Assembly: GCA_022705325.1 (NCBI GenBank)
Contig: JAKJER010000005.1
Coordinates: 235,959-299,958, forward strand
Length of the DNA stretch: 64,000 nucleotides
Source of the DNA: Planctomycetota bacterium
GTDB lineage: Bacteria > Planctomycetota > Phycisphaerae > SM23-33
Reading direction: 5' to 3'
Shown: positions 34,709 to 44,052 of the stretch, one piece after another
How the letters are laid out: the number at the start of each line of letters is the position of its first letter
Position numbering within the stretch: the stretch's first letter is position 1
Made by a program: the position numbers and the translations under genes
Notes under the pieces: model-generated
What the model was told of the DNA's origin: nothing
The model's database searches: none
The model's input: the letters and a program-made list of their open reading frames with translations, nothing else

Positions 34709-34814
34709 TGTAAATCGCTTGAAAATAGAGCCTTATGGGCCCCAATGCGGGGGTCATCGTTTATCGGGAGGCTCGCAGCGACCGCCGCGGGTCGCGCCGC
34801 GGGCGCACTGGCGG

Positions 34815-36560
34815 TCAGGAGTCCTTCAGGTCGTAGCAGAGCAACAGATCGCTGTGACGCAGATACAGCTTTCCGTCATGGACGACCGGGTGCACCCAGG
34901 CCGGGCCTTCGCCCGTCGGGGCCTGGAACTTGCCCTTGACGCGGAATTCCCGCGGCGTGGCTTCGGCCAGCACCACCAGCCCGCGATCGTAACGGAAGAC
35001 CAGGTCGCCGTTGGCATAGAGGATGGAGGCCGACCCGCTGGAGGGGGCCTTGGCCTTCCAGTGGATCCTGCCCGTCGCGAAGTCCACGCAGGTGGGCTCG
35101 CCGCGATCCAGTCCGCTGCCCCCGTAGACGGCGCCGTTCACCACGACCACCCCGCCGTGATGGTTCTCGAACTTCCGTCGGGCCAGGAAGTAGACCTCCT
35201 CCGTCTTCCATGTCGCGTCCTCACGCTTCACCCGCAGCAGGGCAGAGCCGGTATTGTAGCTGTTGGTGACGAAGACGAAGTCGCCGTGGACGACCGGGTG
35301 GGTGATATTGGCGATCTTGCAGGCGATGCGGTTGTAGCCCCAGAGGAACTTGCCCGTGGAGGCCTCCACGCCGATGGCCCCGCGTCCGACGATGTTGACG
35401 TACTGCCGGACGCCGGCGATCTCGGCGACCACGGGCGAGGAATAGCCGGCCCCGTCGGCGCCGAGGTCGCCGATCGAGGGCATCTCGCACTGCCACAGCG
35501 TCCCTCCGGTGGTTTTGTCCAGGGCGGCCATCATCGCCTTGGGCCCGCCCGGCGTGCAGATGAGCCGCTCGCCGTCGACCAGGAGCGACTCGCTGTACTT
35601 CCAGACGCACATCATCTTCCCGCCGAACTCCTTGACCAGGTCGCGCTGCCAGAGGACCTTGCCGTCGGAGACGGCCAGGCAGAAGACCTTGCCGTCGGTG
35701 CTCAGGACGTAGACGCGCTCGCCGTCGACGGTCGGCGTGGAGAGCGGGCCGTACTCGTACTTCGTGCCGACTTCGACGGCCCAGAGTTCCTTGCGGCCGG
35801 CCAGGTCGTAGCAGAGGGCGTACTGCTTGTTCTCTCGTTCGCCCATGGTGAAGAGCCGTCCGCCGGCGATGGCGATGTTGGACAGGCCCTTGCCCAGCCC
35901 TTCGAGCTTCCACAGCAGCGGCGGGCCTTGCTCGGGCCACTCGCGGAGCAGGTTGCCCTCGCGGCAGATGGAGTCGCGGCGGGGGCCCTGGAAGGCGGGC
36001 CACTCGCCCGCGCCGGGCAGCGTGTTGACCTTGGCAAAGGGAGGCATCTCGGGCGGTTGGGCGACCTCGACGCTTCGCTCGGCCAGTTCGGAGCGCACCT
36101 TCTGAAGCGCGTTGGCGGCCAGGGCCTGGATGTTCTTCGGGGCGGACTCGTCCTTGCTGACCCGCTCGAGGACGCCGATGGCATCCTTGGCGGCGTGGCC
36201 CATGGTCCAGAGAGCCCGTCCGGCCGGGGCGCGGAGGTTGTCGGGGCCCTTGTCGAACACCTCGATCAGCGTGGGCAGGGCGACGGGTCCGAGGTCGGCC
36301 AGGCCGTCCATCAGCGAGAAGTCCACCCAGGCGGACTTGCCCACCATGGCCTCGAGCATGGGGCGCACGGCGGGGCGGGCGGCCTCGCCCATGCGGGCCA
36401 GGGCGTCGGCGGCCGCGACGCGCTGGTGGGGGTCGTCATGGGTGAGCTGCTTGATCAGTTCGCGGACCCGGACGTCGGTGGCGGCCGCGTCCTGGGCCAG
36501 GCCCGCGCCGGCGCGCAACGCCAGGCCGATCGTCATCGCCAGTACAATCCTTTTCTGCAT
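34815..36560 (-). CDS. HEAT-repeat plus PQQ-like beta-propeller protein, exported
   Basis: A 581-residue exported protein. After a signal peptide ending near AQD, HEAT-type helical repeats occupy about residues 25-165 (HQRVAAADALARMGEAARPAVRPML; NIQALAANALQKV in shorter form). A PQQ-type eight-bladed propeller follows (WPAFQGPRRDS, LLWKLEGLG, CYDLAGRKELWAVEVGT, LSTDGKVFCLAV, LDKTTGGTLWQCEM, VDFATGRIHWKA). Such proteins are common in planctomycetes and are not proven quinoprotein dehydrogenases; no clear PQQ ligand set can be assigned. The start at 36560 has a weak AGGGA site. It diverges from the CBM9-like lipoprotein gene. Confidence 0.85.
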   Translation of the reverse strand: MQKRIVLAMTIGLALRAGAGLAQDAAATDVRVRELIKQLTHDDPHQRVAAADALARMGEAARPAVRPMLEAMVGKSAWVDFSLMDGLADLGPVALPTLIEVFDKGPDNLRAPAGRALWTMGHAAKDAIGVLERVSKDESAPKNIQALAANALQKVRSELAERSVEVAQPPEMPPFAKVNTLPGAGEWPAFQGPRRDSICREGNLLREWPEQGPPLLWKLEGLGKGLSNIAIAGGRLFTMGERENKQYALCYDLAGRKELWAVEVGTKYEYGPLSTPTVDGERVYVLSTDGKVFCLAVSDGKVLWQRDLVKEFGGKMMCVWKYSESLLVDGERLICTPGGPKAMMAALDKTTGGTLWQCEMPSIGDLGADGAGYSSPVVAEIAGVRQYVNIVGRGAIGVEASTGKFLWGYNRIACKIANITHPVVHGDFVFVTNSYNTGSALLRVKREDATWKTEEVYFLARRKFENHHGGVVVVNGAVYGGSGLDRGEPTCVDFATGRIHWKAKAPSSGSASILYANGDLVFRYDRGLVVLAEATPREFRVKGKFQAPTGEGPAWVHPVVHDGKLYLRHSDLLLCYDLKDS

Positions 36561-36622
36561 GTCGATTCCCTGTGCTTGAGGTCCTGCGGCGATTCTACAT
36601 CGTGGCGGTCGCACGTGCCACC

Positions 36623-36674
36623 GCTTGCTTGTCTCGCTTGCTTGTCTCCTGGCACGCCGCGACAACCGGCGTGC
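36623..36674. repeat. Tandem 13-mer and hairpin in the divergent intergenic region
   Basis: GCTTGCTTGTCTC is repeated head to tail (36623-36635, 36636-36648). Right after it, GCACGCCG (36652-36659) pairs with CGGCGTGC (36667-36674) around a 7-nt loop. It sits between the divergent PQQ-propeller and CBM9-like genes, so it may be regulatory. Confidence 0.45.
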
Positions 36675-36719
36675 ATTGGTCAGGGCGATTCGATATCATG
36701 CCGCCACTGGAGAGATCAC

Positions 36720-37808
36720 ATGAGAAGACTGAACACATGGATCGTGGCGATGGTCCTGGCTGGGTTGCTGGGCGGCTGCGGTGGCGCGCCGCAGGCGGCT
36801 GTTCCGGCGGGGGCGCCCGAACTGGGCCTGCGCGCGGAGATGCTCCTGGTCACGCCGGCGACCGGACCGCTCACGCACGTCCGGGTGTACAATCATTCGG
36901 CCCAGGCGTTCACCGGCGTGCTGGAGGTGGACTATCCCGAGGGCTGGAAGCTGAACAAGACGGCCCAGGCCATCCAGGTGGCGCCAGGCCAGACGATCCG
37001 CGTGCCGTTTGCCATCGAGAAGGGCGTTAACGCGCCCGACAACTCCTACCGCGCGAAGTTGCGGGTGCTGCCGGCCGCGGGCAAACCGCCCGTGACCAAG
37101 CGCGATCAACGGATCGTCTGCACGAGCGCGCCGTACCTGGATATCCAGGTCGACGGGAAGGCGGACGACTGGAAGGACTCGATCCCGGCCACGTGGTGGA
37201 CGTACGGGCGATCCACGGTCGTCCGGACGGCTTGGACGAAACGGACGTTCTCGGTGCTGGTGGAGGTGGGGGAGGACAAGCACACGCCGATGGCGGACGG
37301 GCCGATGGTGTATCCCGACGCGGTGCAGATCGCGATCGCCCCGCGCGACGCGAAGCTGCCCGAGAAGGCGGGCGACAAGGCGGGGCGGCACGAGATGCTG
37401 CTGGCGGCCGCGCCGGACGGCCCCAGGTGCCTGGTGCTGGCCCGGGCCGACCAGCCGGTCCGCGGGGCGGCCGATGCGCTCAATAAGCCTGTCGATCCGC
37501 TCGCGCTTGAGACCATGCCGGGGGCGAAGCTGGCCATCTGGCGCGAGAAAGAAACGACGTTCTACGAACTGTCCGTGCCGGTCAAGCAGTTGACCCCCAT
37601 CGAGCCCGAGCCGGGTCGCGAGTTCTGTTTCTCGGTGCTGGTGCACGATGGCGACAGTCTGACGCGCCGCGACTGGGGCGTGGGTGCGGGCCTGTGGCCG
37701 ATCCAACGACTCCGCATGGCCTGGACGCCGTGGAAGGGCGGCTGCTGGACGCAGACGCCAGCGTTCGACAGCCGCATCGAGTGGGGGTTCTGCAGTTCGG
37801 CACAGTAG
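36720..37808 (+). CDS. Lipoprotein with CBM9-like (DOMON-type) domain
   Basis: A 362-residue lipoprotein: MRRLNTWIVAMVLAGLLGGC gives a lipobox (LGGC) with Cys20. Residues about 40-135 look like an immunoglobulin-like sandwich (VRVYNHSAQAFTGVLEVDYP). From about 145 to the end a CBM9-like domain follows (LDIQVDGKADDW, VLVEVGEDKHTPM, DAVQIAIAP, FYELSVPVKQLTP). Known members bind sugars, hemes or c-type partners; the ligand here is unknown. The start at 36720 follows GGAGAG. It is followed by the FIST lipoprotein gene 227 nt downstream. Confidence 0.82.
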   Translation: MRRLNTWIVAMVLAGLLGGCGGAPQAAVPAGAPELGLRAEMLLVTPATGPLTHVRVYNHSAQAFTGVLEVDYPEGWKLNKTAQAIQVAPGQTIRVPFAIEKGVNAPDNSYRAKLRVLPAAGKPPVTKRDQRIVCTSAPYLDIQVDGKADDWKDSIPATWWTYGRSTVVRTAWTKRTFSVLVEVGEDKHTPMADGPMVYPDAVQIAIAPRDAKLPEKAGDKAGRHEMLLAAAPDGPRCLVLARADQPVRGAADALNKPVDPLALETMPGAKLAIWREKETTFYELSVPVKQLTPIEPEPGREFCFSVLVHDGDSLTRRDWGVGAGLWPIQRLRMAWTPWKGGCWTQTPAFDSRIEWGFCSSAQ

Positions 37809-37937
37809 CGCGGGCATTCCTGCCTGCGCCTGGAAACCATGTGCGCTTGTTGAAGCGCCTCCGCCGCCATGGGCGGATCTTGTCAGCCTGTCGCCTCGCC
37901 ACGGCACACGCGGCTGAACCTCAGGCAAGAACGCGCG

Positions 37938-37972
37938 CTGCCTCCGGCAGGCGGGCTGCCGGCATGCAGGTC
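37938..37972 (+). repeat. GC-rich palindromic dispersed repeat, copy 1
   Basis: CTGCCTCCGGCAGGCGGG continues into CTGCCGGCATGCAGGTC. It matches copy 2 at 45529-45564 with a few changes and contains overlapping CCGGCAGG/CTGCCGG palindromes. It lies between the CBM9-like and FIST genes. Confidence 0.6.
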
Positions 37973-37997
37973 CCCAAGTTCCCAATACCCTCCGCCG
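37970..37997 (+). repeat. Heptamer-phased sequence next to palindromic repeat copy 1
   Basis: GTCCCCA, AGTTCCC, AATACCC, TCCGCCG in one 7-nt phase, starting at the end of the palindromic repeat. It is a weaker example than the his-operon spacers. Confidence 0.35.
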
Positions 37998-38035
37998 CGG
38001 TTCGTTATCCCTGGTGCAAGGACAGGAGAGCAGCC

Positions 38036-39139
38036 ATGATGCGGACAGTGACGGTTACGATGGTGCTGGCGGGGCTGGTTCTGATCGGGTGCGACGGCGT
38101 CGAGAAGCCCGCGCCGGTGGCGCCGGTCGAGCCGGCGGCCAAGGCGGCGACGGTGAGCCCGCCGCGGGACATCGAGCCGGCGGATGCGTCCCGCCAGATC
38201 GTTTTCGCGACCGCGTCCAGCGATCTCGAAGACCCCGCCGCCGCGGGCAAGGCCGCCGCCCAGGCCGCCAAGGACCAGGTGGGCGCCCGGCCGGTCAAGG
38301 CCGTTCTCATCAGCGAGTGCTACGAGGGCAAGGATCGCAAGACGCAGGTGCTGGCCGGCGTGGCGGGCGTGTTCACAGCCACGCTCATCCACGGCGGCTC
38401 GACGTACGGCTCGTTCCTGCAGTCGGGGCTGGCCGGCGGGGAGTCGGTCAGCGTGCTGGTGATCGCGGGCAAGGACGTCGACGTCAAGGTCGCCTGCAAC
38501 GAGAAGCTCGACACGGCGGGCCTGACGCTGGAACAGAACAAGGACGAGTTGGAGAAGCGGCTGGCCGCGGGCGGCGCGGAGTTGGCGCGGCGCCTGCCCC
38601 GCACGGGAGACAGCCGACTGCTCATCGTGGTCGCCGACGCCCATTCACCCAAGAACGGCCCGCTGGTGGCCGGGATCCAGACGGTCGTGGGCAAGCGTTT
38701 CCCCATCACCGGCGGCAGCGTCAACAAGAACGCCGGACAAAGCGTGGTGTACTACCAGGGCCAGATGCTGGCCGACGCCGCCGTCGGCATCATGCTGTCG
38801 GGCAACTTCAAGGTGGCCATGGCGGGGCGACAGGCGAAGGAGAACGACCAGGTGATCGCGACGGCCCGCGAGGGGTCGGCCGAGGCGGTGGACGCCCTGG
38901 CCCAGCAGCAGGCCAAGCCGGCGGTGCTGCTGGCCTTCGACTGCGCGGGGCGCAAGGGGAGGCTCAAGAACGTGGCCGACGAGTTGGCGGCGGTGCAGCA
39001 TTCCTGCGGCAAGCGGGTGGCGATCTTCGGCACGTACAACGCGGGGGAGATCGGCCCGGCGGACCTGGCCGACAAAGCGCCGGACGTACTCAGCAGCGGG
39101 GTGGGCTGGCACGCGATGTTCACCGCGATCGGGTGGTGA
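38036..39139 (+). CDS. FIST-domain lipoprotein
   Basis: A 367-residue lipoprotein (MVLAGLVLIGC, Cys at about residue 19) followed by FIST N and FIST C domains: SECYEGKDRK and LIHGGSTYGSF in the N part, VVADAHSPKNGPLVAGIQ, PITGGSVNKN, LLAFDCAGRKGRL and GFGTYNAGEIG-like IFGTYNAGEIGP in the C part. FIST is a ligand-binding sensor domain thought to bind small molecules such as amino acids, usually fused to or near signalling proteins. Here it stands alone on the cell surface. AGGAG lies 7 nt before the ATG at 38036. It converges with the MBL gene (20-nt gap). Confidence 0.85.
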   Translation: MMRTVTVTMVLAGLVLIGCDGVEKPAPVAPVEPAAKAATVSPPRDIEPADASRQIVFATASSDLEDPAAAGKAAAQAAKDQVGARPVKAVLISECYEGKDRKTQVLAGVAGVFTATLIHGGSTYGSFLQSGLAGGESVSVLVIAGKDVDVKVACNEKLDTAGLTLEQNKDELEKRLAAGGAELARRLPRTGDSRLLIVVADAHSPKNGPLVAGIQTVVGKRFPITGGSVNKNAGQSVVYYQGQMLADAAVGIMLSGNFKVAMAGRQAKENDQVIATAREGSAEAVDALAQQQAKPAVLLAFDCAGRKGRLKNVADELAAVQHSCGKRVAIFGTYNAGEIGPADLADKAPDVLSSGVGWHAMFTAIGW

Positions 39140-39159
39140 CGCGGGCGGGAATGCCTGAG

Positions 39160-40239
39160 TCACCTGTCGGCGGTCTTGAACACCCGTTCGTGCCCGGTCG
39201 CGGGGATGCGGACGGTGTACTGGCCGGAGTCGGCGCTCACATCGAGTTCAATTCCATTCCCCTTGCACGTCTGGGCGGGCTCGAAGTTGGCGATCAACTC
39301 GTCGGCGGCGTTGTCGGCGCCGGGTCTGAGGTTCTTGTGGACCTGGTAGTTTGCCCGGATGCCCGGTGTTGCCTTCAGGGCGGCGCGGGTGTTCGGGCCG
39401 CAGCCCTTGAGGTGGCCGTTGTTCATCACGGTCACGGTCGGCTGGATCGAGCGGATGAGCAGGGGGTTGTTGGAGAGGTCCAATCCGTGGTGGTTGACCT
39501 GGAAGACGTCGACACGGCCGACGAGGTTGCGCGGGCAGACGAGGCGGGCCTCCAGGCGGCCGGTCAGGTCGGCGGCGTCGAGCAGGCGGAAGCGACCGAA
39601 CGTCAGCAGCAGGACGACGGAGCGGGCGTTGTTGGACGGGTCGGGTTTGTACTCCGGCGCGTCGGCGGGCAGCGGGTTGGGCGCATGGTCGGCTGTCGGC
39701 TCGATGAACTGGCTGTTGGCGGCCAGGCAGGTCAGGCGAATCTCGGGCGAGCCCTTGGCCTGCTTGAGCGGGATGGCGCCGCCGGGCTTGAGGACGGTGT
39801 AGCGGACTGTCTTGCGGAAGGCGGCGTACTTGTCGAACTGGGCCTGGGGCTTGGAGCCCTCGTCGCCGGCGTCATAGACGCGGGCGATGGGGATGCGCTT
39901 GTGGACTTCGGCGGCCCCGCCGTGATGATCGATGTCGAAGTGGGTGACGACGAGGTGGTCGATTCGCTCCAGGCCCGCGCGGCGGGCGGTGGCGGCAGTC
40001 CGTCCGGGGTCGCGCTCGCCGTCGACGCCGGTATCGATGAGGACGGACTCGCCCGCGGGCGTGACGATCAGCGTGGCCGCCCCGCCCTCGACGTCTACCC
40101 AGTAGACCCGCAGGCGCGCCGCCGGCGCGTCCGCGCCGCGGGCGGGTGAGAGCGACAGGGCTGTCAGCGTAATTCCGAGCAAAACCGCGAACAGGCTATG
40201 GCCCCATGACCTGGTTGTGCGATCGGTTCTTGTCGTCAT
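39160..40239 (-). CDS. Exported MBL-fold (ComEC/Rec2-like) hydrolase
   Basis: A 359-residue protein with a leader segment (SLFAVLLGITLTALSLSPARG) and a metallo-beta-lactamase fold of the ComEC C-terminal type: VYWVDVEGGAATLIV, ESVLIDTGVDG, VVTHFDIDHHGG (HxDxDH zinc motif), VVLLLTFGRFRLLDAADLT, VDVFQVNHHGLD. Proteins of this kind are zinc hydrolases of nucleic acids or other esters; without the ComEC membrane channel it is not a competence protein. CAGGAG lies 7 nt before the ATG. It begins 15 nt after the stop of the HzsA-related gene, so both are on one mRNA. Confidence 0.85.
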   Translation of the reverse strand: MTTRTDRTTRSWGHSLFAVLLGITLTALSLSPARGADAPAARLRVYWVDVEGGAATLIVTPAGESVLIDTGVDGERDPGRTAATARRAGLERIDHLVVTHFDIDHHGGAAEVHKRIPIARVYDAGDEGSKPQAQFDKYAAFRKTVRYTVLKPGGAIPLKQAKGSPEIRLTCLAANSQFIEPTADHAPNPLPADAPEYKPDPSNNARSVVLLLTFGRFRLLDAADLTGRLEARLVCPRNLVGRVDVFQVNHHGLDLSNNPLLIRSIQPTVTVMNNGHLKGCGPNTRAALKATPGIRANYQVHKNLRPGADNAADELIANFEPAQTCKGNGIELDVSADSGQYTVRIPATGHERVFKTADR

Positions 40240-40254
40240 CGCATTGCTCCTGAG

Positions 40255-43200
40255 CTACTCTCGCGCGATCAAGTTGATCGACCGCACCGAGCGGGTGCGG
40301 ATCTCGGCCTCGGGGATGAGCCTGCCCTTGTGCCACATCTTGGCTCGGTAGCGGAAGTTGTCCACCGAGGGCAGGCAGTTCACCGGCGCGGCCCGCAGCG
40401 CCTCGATGGGGCGGCGGAGGCTGGAGGTGTTGTCGGTCTTCTCGTGGCAGCCCACGCAGGAGCGGGTCTCGCCCGGGCGGACGTAGATCCACGTGAGCTG
40501 GTTGCCGATCACCCGCTTGTCGGCGTCGAGCACCTGGAAATGCACCAGCCGGTCGGCGGGAACCTCGACGAAGAATGAACCGTCCGCGGCCACCGGGAAC
40601 GTGCCGAGTACGCGGGTCTGCGTCCCGCCGTGGTTGCGCCAGACCTCGCCGGGGTTGGTCTGCGTGGAATGACGCCCCGTAACGGGCACGCCCTCGATCA
40701 GTCGCACGAGCCGCCCGCTCACGGGCACGTTCGGCTCGCGACTGTCGCGGACGGTCGAGCAGACGAAGAAACCGCTGTAAGCGGAGCGGTCGTGATGGGC
40801 CGGATGGAGCGGAGGCACGGGTCGCGGCGCGAGCGGGCGGGCCTCGTACTCCGCCCAGGCCGGGTCGTTGTACACCAGCGTCAGTTCGCCGGTGTTGGGC
40901 TCGACCAGATACAGGCCCAGGTCGACGTCCTTGGGCTTCTTGGCCTTCAGGGTTGAGGCGCAGAGCACCCGGCCGTCGGCCAGCGGCCAGGGGGTGGTGA
41001 ACGCGCGGTTGAGGTCGCGAGGGATGAGCGTCTCTTCCTCGCGCGGGGGGCCCAGCAGCACCAGCCCGCCCTGGGACGTGCAGATGATCCGCCCGTCGGG
41101 CATCTGCTGGGGCTGGCTGACGCGAAGCACGCGGTGGGTCATCGCCGTCTGGGCGGCGTAATCCTCGCCGTGCAGGCCGGTGTTCAGCTTCAGCCAGAAC
41201 TCGCGCCGCTCCGGTCCGTACACGACCATGTCCTGCGTGCCGTCAACCTCGCAGGTGTGGATGGTCAGCTCGGTCTTCAGTCGCGAGTAGAACACCTCCA
41301 GACGCGAGAAGACGATCCGCCCGTCGGCGAGGATGGCCGGCTCGTTGTCCCGCCCGACGTTGGTGGCGATCGGGTGGATCTCGCCGCCGTCGGCGTTCAT
41401 CACGTGCAGGCCGGTGCAGTAGTAGCCGTGGTACTCGTCTCGCGTGCCCAGGCGGCTGGAGGCGAAGAGGATCCGACCGTCGGGCAGGTAGACGGGGTTG
41501 ATGTCGTGGTAGGCGCCGCGGGTGAGCTGGCGCAGGCCCGTGCCGTCGGCGTTGATCTCGAAGATGTGCCACCACGGGTCCTTCTGCTCGCGGCGGCAGA
41601 AGATGATCTTCCGACCGTCGTAGGAGACCTCGCAGTCGGCGACGTAGCCGTCGGCGAAGGAGGTCAAGGGCGTGACCTTGCCGTCGGGCCGGACGGGGCT
41701 GAGGACCATCAGGTTGCGCCCGGGTCGGTACGTCGGGCCCGTGTCGGTAGTGACGTAGGCCTGGCGCCAGCAGTCGTTCTGGAAGTAATTGGGCAGGGCG
41801 TTGTCGCCGCGGATGAAGACGACGGCGTTGGGGAATCCTTCTTCCGGGGGCTGGACAGTCAGCGGGGCGCTGGGAGCGGCGGCGGCCAGCGTGGGCGGCG
41901 GGGCGTCCAGCCCGCGGCGGCGGAGGGCGTCGCGGGCGTACATGCGGACGGTGTAGTAGCCGTTGGAAAGGGCCGCCCGGCGGAGGGCGTCGGTGGCGGC
42001 GGGGCTGTCGATCTGGGCCAGCGCTTCTACGGCGGCCAGGCGGACCTCCAGCACGGTGCCTTCATCGTGGAGCACGCTGCCGAGCAGAGCGGCGTGCGGG
42101 CGGGCCTGGAGCATGCCCAGCGAGCGGACAACGGCCTCGCGAAGCCGCGGCGTGGGGTCGTTGAATTCCTCGTCGATGAACTTCGGGCTGAAGCCGTAGG
42201 CAGCCTCGTTCCTGGTGTTGGACAGCAGGTCGGCCAGCGGCTTGACCGCCCGCTCGTCGCCTAGATAGCCGACGGCCTTGGCGGCGTTGAGGCCGACCCA
42301 ACGGTTCTTGTGGTCAACCAGGGCCAGCAGACGGGGCAGGTCGGCGCCGTCGGCGACCAGGGCGGGCAGCCAGACGGCCACGCGGGCCTCCTCGTAGTAG
42401 AGGCCTTTCTTGTTCAGGGTCGCGGGCATGGCGGGAGCGCCGGGCGGGACGGGCAGGCGGCGGGGCTGGCCGAGGGCCTCGAAGGCGGCCTCGACGGCTT
42501 CCTGACGCAGGCCGGCCAGTTCGAGCAGGTGGCGGCTGAGAAGCTGCGTGGACTCCTGCTCGTACAGGACCATGCCGTCGTAGTCCTGAGGCAGGTTGGC
42601 GACGATGATCGGCGCGATCGGCCGCAGCGCCTGGGCGTGGGCGGGCGAGTCGTCGATCAGCCGGCACAGGGCCAGCAGGAAGTGGAAGGCCGTCTCGGGC
42701 ATGCGGTCGCGGCTGGGGAAGTTCTCGCGGTCGTCGACGGGGGTGAGGGTGGGCTCCTTGCCGGCCAGGTCGCGGGCGAATCTCGGGTAACGATCGATGA
42801 GCAGCGGCACAGCCCGCGCGTCGCCCAGGTCGCCGAGCGCCTCGGCGGCATAGCGGGCCCAGTCGGGCGCGTCAAGATAGGTCACCAGCGTGTCGAACGC
42901 TGCGTCTCCGCCAATTCGCCCCAGCGCCCGCAGGCCGCCGCGGAGGATGCTCTTGCGGTCCTGGCTGAGCCGTCCCGGCCAGCGCTTGGGCGGGCCCAGG
43001 GCGCCGGCGACGGCCTGGGCGGCGCCGCTGCCGCCGAGGAAGCCCAGCGCCCGCATGGCCCGCTCCTGGCGGTGTGCGTCCTGGATGGCCGGGAGCGTTT
43101 GCGGCGGGTCGTCCGTCTTTCTGCCGCGGGCGGACGGCGGGCGGGGCTTGGCGAACACCTCGACCTCGCGGAAGGTCGTGGGGTAGGTGCGGTTGAGGGC

Positions 43201-44052
43201 GGCATGGGAGGTGATCCGCACGAACCTCGCCTGGGTGGGCGGGATGTCGATCTCCAACTCGACGTCGCTCTTGGCCTTCCTGCGGGTCAGGCTGCGGAAC
43301 GTCTTGCCGTCGTCGCTGACCGACAGTTCATAGTCGGTCATCTCGAAGCCGGGCCCGTACTGGTGGACGACGATCTGACCGAACGCCAGGCCCTTGCCCA
43401 GGTCGATCGTGCACGACTGCGGGAAGGGGACCTGCTTGGTCTGCCAGAAGCCCTGCATGTCGCCGTCGGTGAGTTCGGTGCCCGACCCCCTATATATAGA
43501 GGATACAGCCGCGACGCAGTTGGCGGCGAGGTTGAGCGGGTTGCCGGCGGCCGGGGGCGCCTGGCCGAGCATTGCCAGCAGATCGCTCGGGGCCTGGTCG
43601 GCGGGCAGGGCGGCGATCCATCGCTTCCAGGCGTCGCGCTGGGTCTGGCGGGCGGGTTCGTCGGCCAGGGCGTCGAACGGGAAGTCCATGCCGGAGAGGT
43701 TGAGCAGGGCGGCGTGGGCGGACTGACGGACGAGGCTGTCGCGATCGTCGAGGGCGGCCAGCAGGGCGGGCAGGGCCTTGCGGCTGCCGCACCAGCTCAG
43801 CGCGAGGGCGGCTTCCTTGCGGACGGCGGGGGACCGGTCGCCCAGAGCGGTGATGAGGTCACTCTCGGCGGCTGGCGCCCGCATGTGCCCCAAGGCCTCG
43901 GCCGCCCACGCTCGCTGTGGAGCCGCCGCGGCGCTCAGCATCGTGCGGAAGGTCCGCACCTGGGCGTCGTAGGGATTGTCGGCCCGCGTCGCGGCCGGTG
44001 CGGCGGCGGCCAGGAGAAGGACTACCAACAGAGAGCATGTTGATCGGATCAT
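40255..44052 (-). CDS. HzsA-related protein with HEAT repeats, discoidin domain and one CXXCH
   Basis: A 1265-residue exported protein. Order: signal peptide; HEAT repeats (about 35-130; AWAAEALGHM, VRKEAALALSWCG); discoidin-like domain (about 185-295; SSIYRGSGTELTDGD, CTIDLGKG, RFVRITSH); a second, longer HEAT array (about 320-720); then an HzsA-like propeller (about 755-1265) with PD40-type strands (DCEVSYDGRKIIFCRRE, IFEINADGTGLRQL, LHVMNADGGE). One heme motif, CVGCH, lies near residue 1203; the other hemes seen in the first HzsA-related protein are absent. The start at 44052 follows AAGGAAG. The MBL gene follows. Role unknown; electron transfer or scaffold on the outside of the membrane is inferred. 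Confidence 0.85.
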   Translation of the reverse strand: MIRSTCSLLVVLLLAAAAPAATRADNPYDAQVRTFRTMLSAAAAPQRAWAAEALGHMRAPAAESDLITALGDRSPAVRKEAALALSWCGSRKALPALLAALDDRDSLVRQSAHAALLNLSGMDFPFDALADEPARQTQRDAWKRWIAALPADQAPSDLLAMLGQAPPAAGNPLNLAANCVAAVSSIYRGSGTELTDGDMQGFWQTKQVPFPQSCTIDLGKGLAFGQIVVHQYGPGFEMTDYELSVSDDGKTFRSLTRRKAKSDVELEIDIPPTQARFVRITSHAALNRTYPTTFREVEVFAKPRPPSARGRKTDDPPQTLPAIQDAHRQERAMRALGFLGGSGAAQAVAGALGPPKRWPGRLSQDRKSILRGGLRALGRIGGDAAFDTLVTYLDAPDWARYAAEALGDLGDARAVPLLIDRYPRFARDLAGKEPTLTPVDDRENFPSRDRMPETAFHFLLALCRLIDDSPAHAQALRPIAPIIVANLPQDYDGMVLYEQESTQLLSRHLLELAGLRQEAVEAAFEALGQPRRLPVPPGAPAMPATLNKKGLYYEEARVAVWLPALVADGADLPRLLALVDHKNRWVGLNAAKAVGYLGDERAVKPLADLLSNTRNEAAYGFSPKFIDEEFNDPTPRLREAVVRSLGMLQARPHAALLGSVLHDEGTVLEVRLAAVEALAQIDSPAATDALRRAALSNGYYTVRMYARDALRRRGLDAPPPTLAAAAPSAPLTVQPPEEGFPNAVVFIRGDNALPNYFQNDCWRQAYVTTDTGPTYRPGRNLMVLSPVRPDGKVTPLTSFADGYVADCEVSYDGRKIIFCRREQKDPWWHIFEINADGTGLRQLTRGAYHDINPVYLPDGRILFASSRLGTRDEYHGYYCTGLHVMNADGGEIHPIATNVGRDNEPAILADGRIVFSRLEVFYSRLKTELTIHTCEVDGTQDMVVYGPERREFWLKLNTGLHGEDYAAQTAMTHRVLRVSQPQQMPDGRIICTSQGGLVLLGPPREEETLIPRDLNRAFTTPWPLADGRVLCASTLKAKKPKDVDLGLYLVEPNTGELTLVYNDPAWAEYEARPLAPRPVPPLHPAHHDRSAYSGFFVCSTVRDSREPNVPVSGRLVRLIEGVPVTGRHSTQTNPGEVWRNHGGTQTRVLGTFPVAADGSFFVEVPADRLVHFQVLDADKRVIGNQLTWIYVRPGETRSCVGCHEKTDNTSSLRRPIEALRAAPVNCLPSVDNFRYRAKMWHKGRLIPEAEIRTRSVRSINLIARE

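Larger units (their letters stand above)
34501..34814. other. Non-coding regulatory region upstream of the giant gene
   Basis: A 314-nt gap without a gene. It is strikingly AT-rich between about 34560 and 34740 compared with its surroundings. It holds the promoter of the giant gene and a nested inverted repeat, and leaves a predicted 5' leader of about 136 nt. Near 34780-34800 a GC-rich stretch follows the stop of the PQQ-propeller gene; I see no T-tract terminator there. Confidence 0.6.

Noticed and set aside
39160..40239. Competence protein ComEC
   Set aside because: Only the MBL domain is present; the membrane channel and OB domain of ComEC are missing.
43484..43504. TATATATAG island inside the second HzsA-related gene as a promoter or insertion scar
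   Set aside because: The reading frame passes through it in a normal discoidin segment (SSIYRGSGTELTDG), no flanking duplication is seen, and no gene starts downstream.
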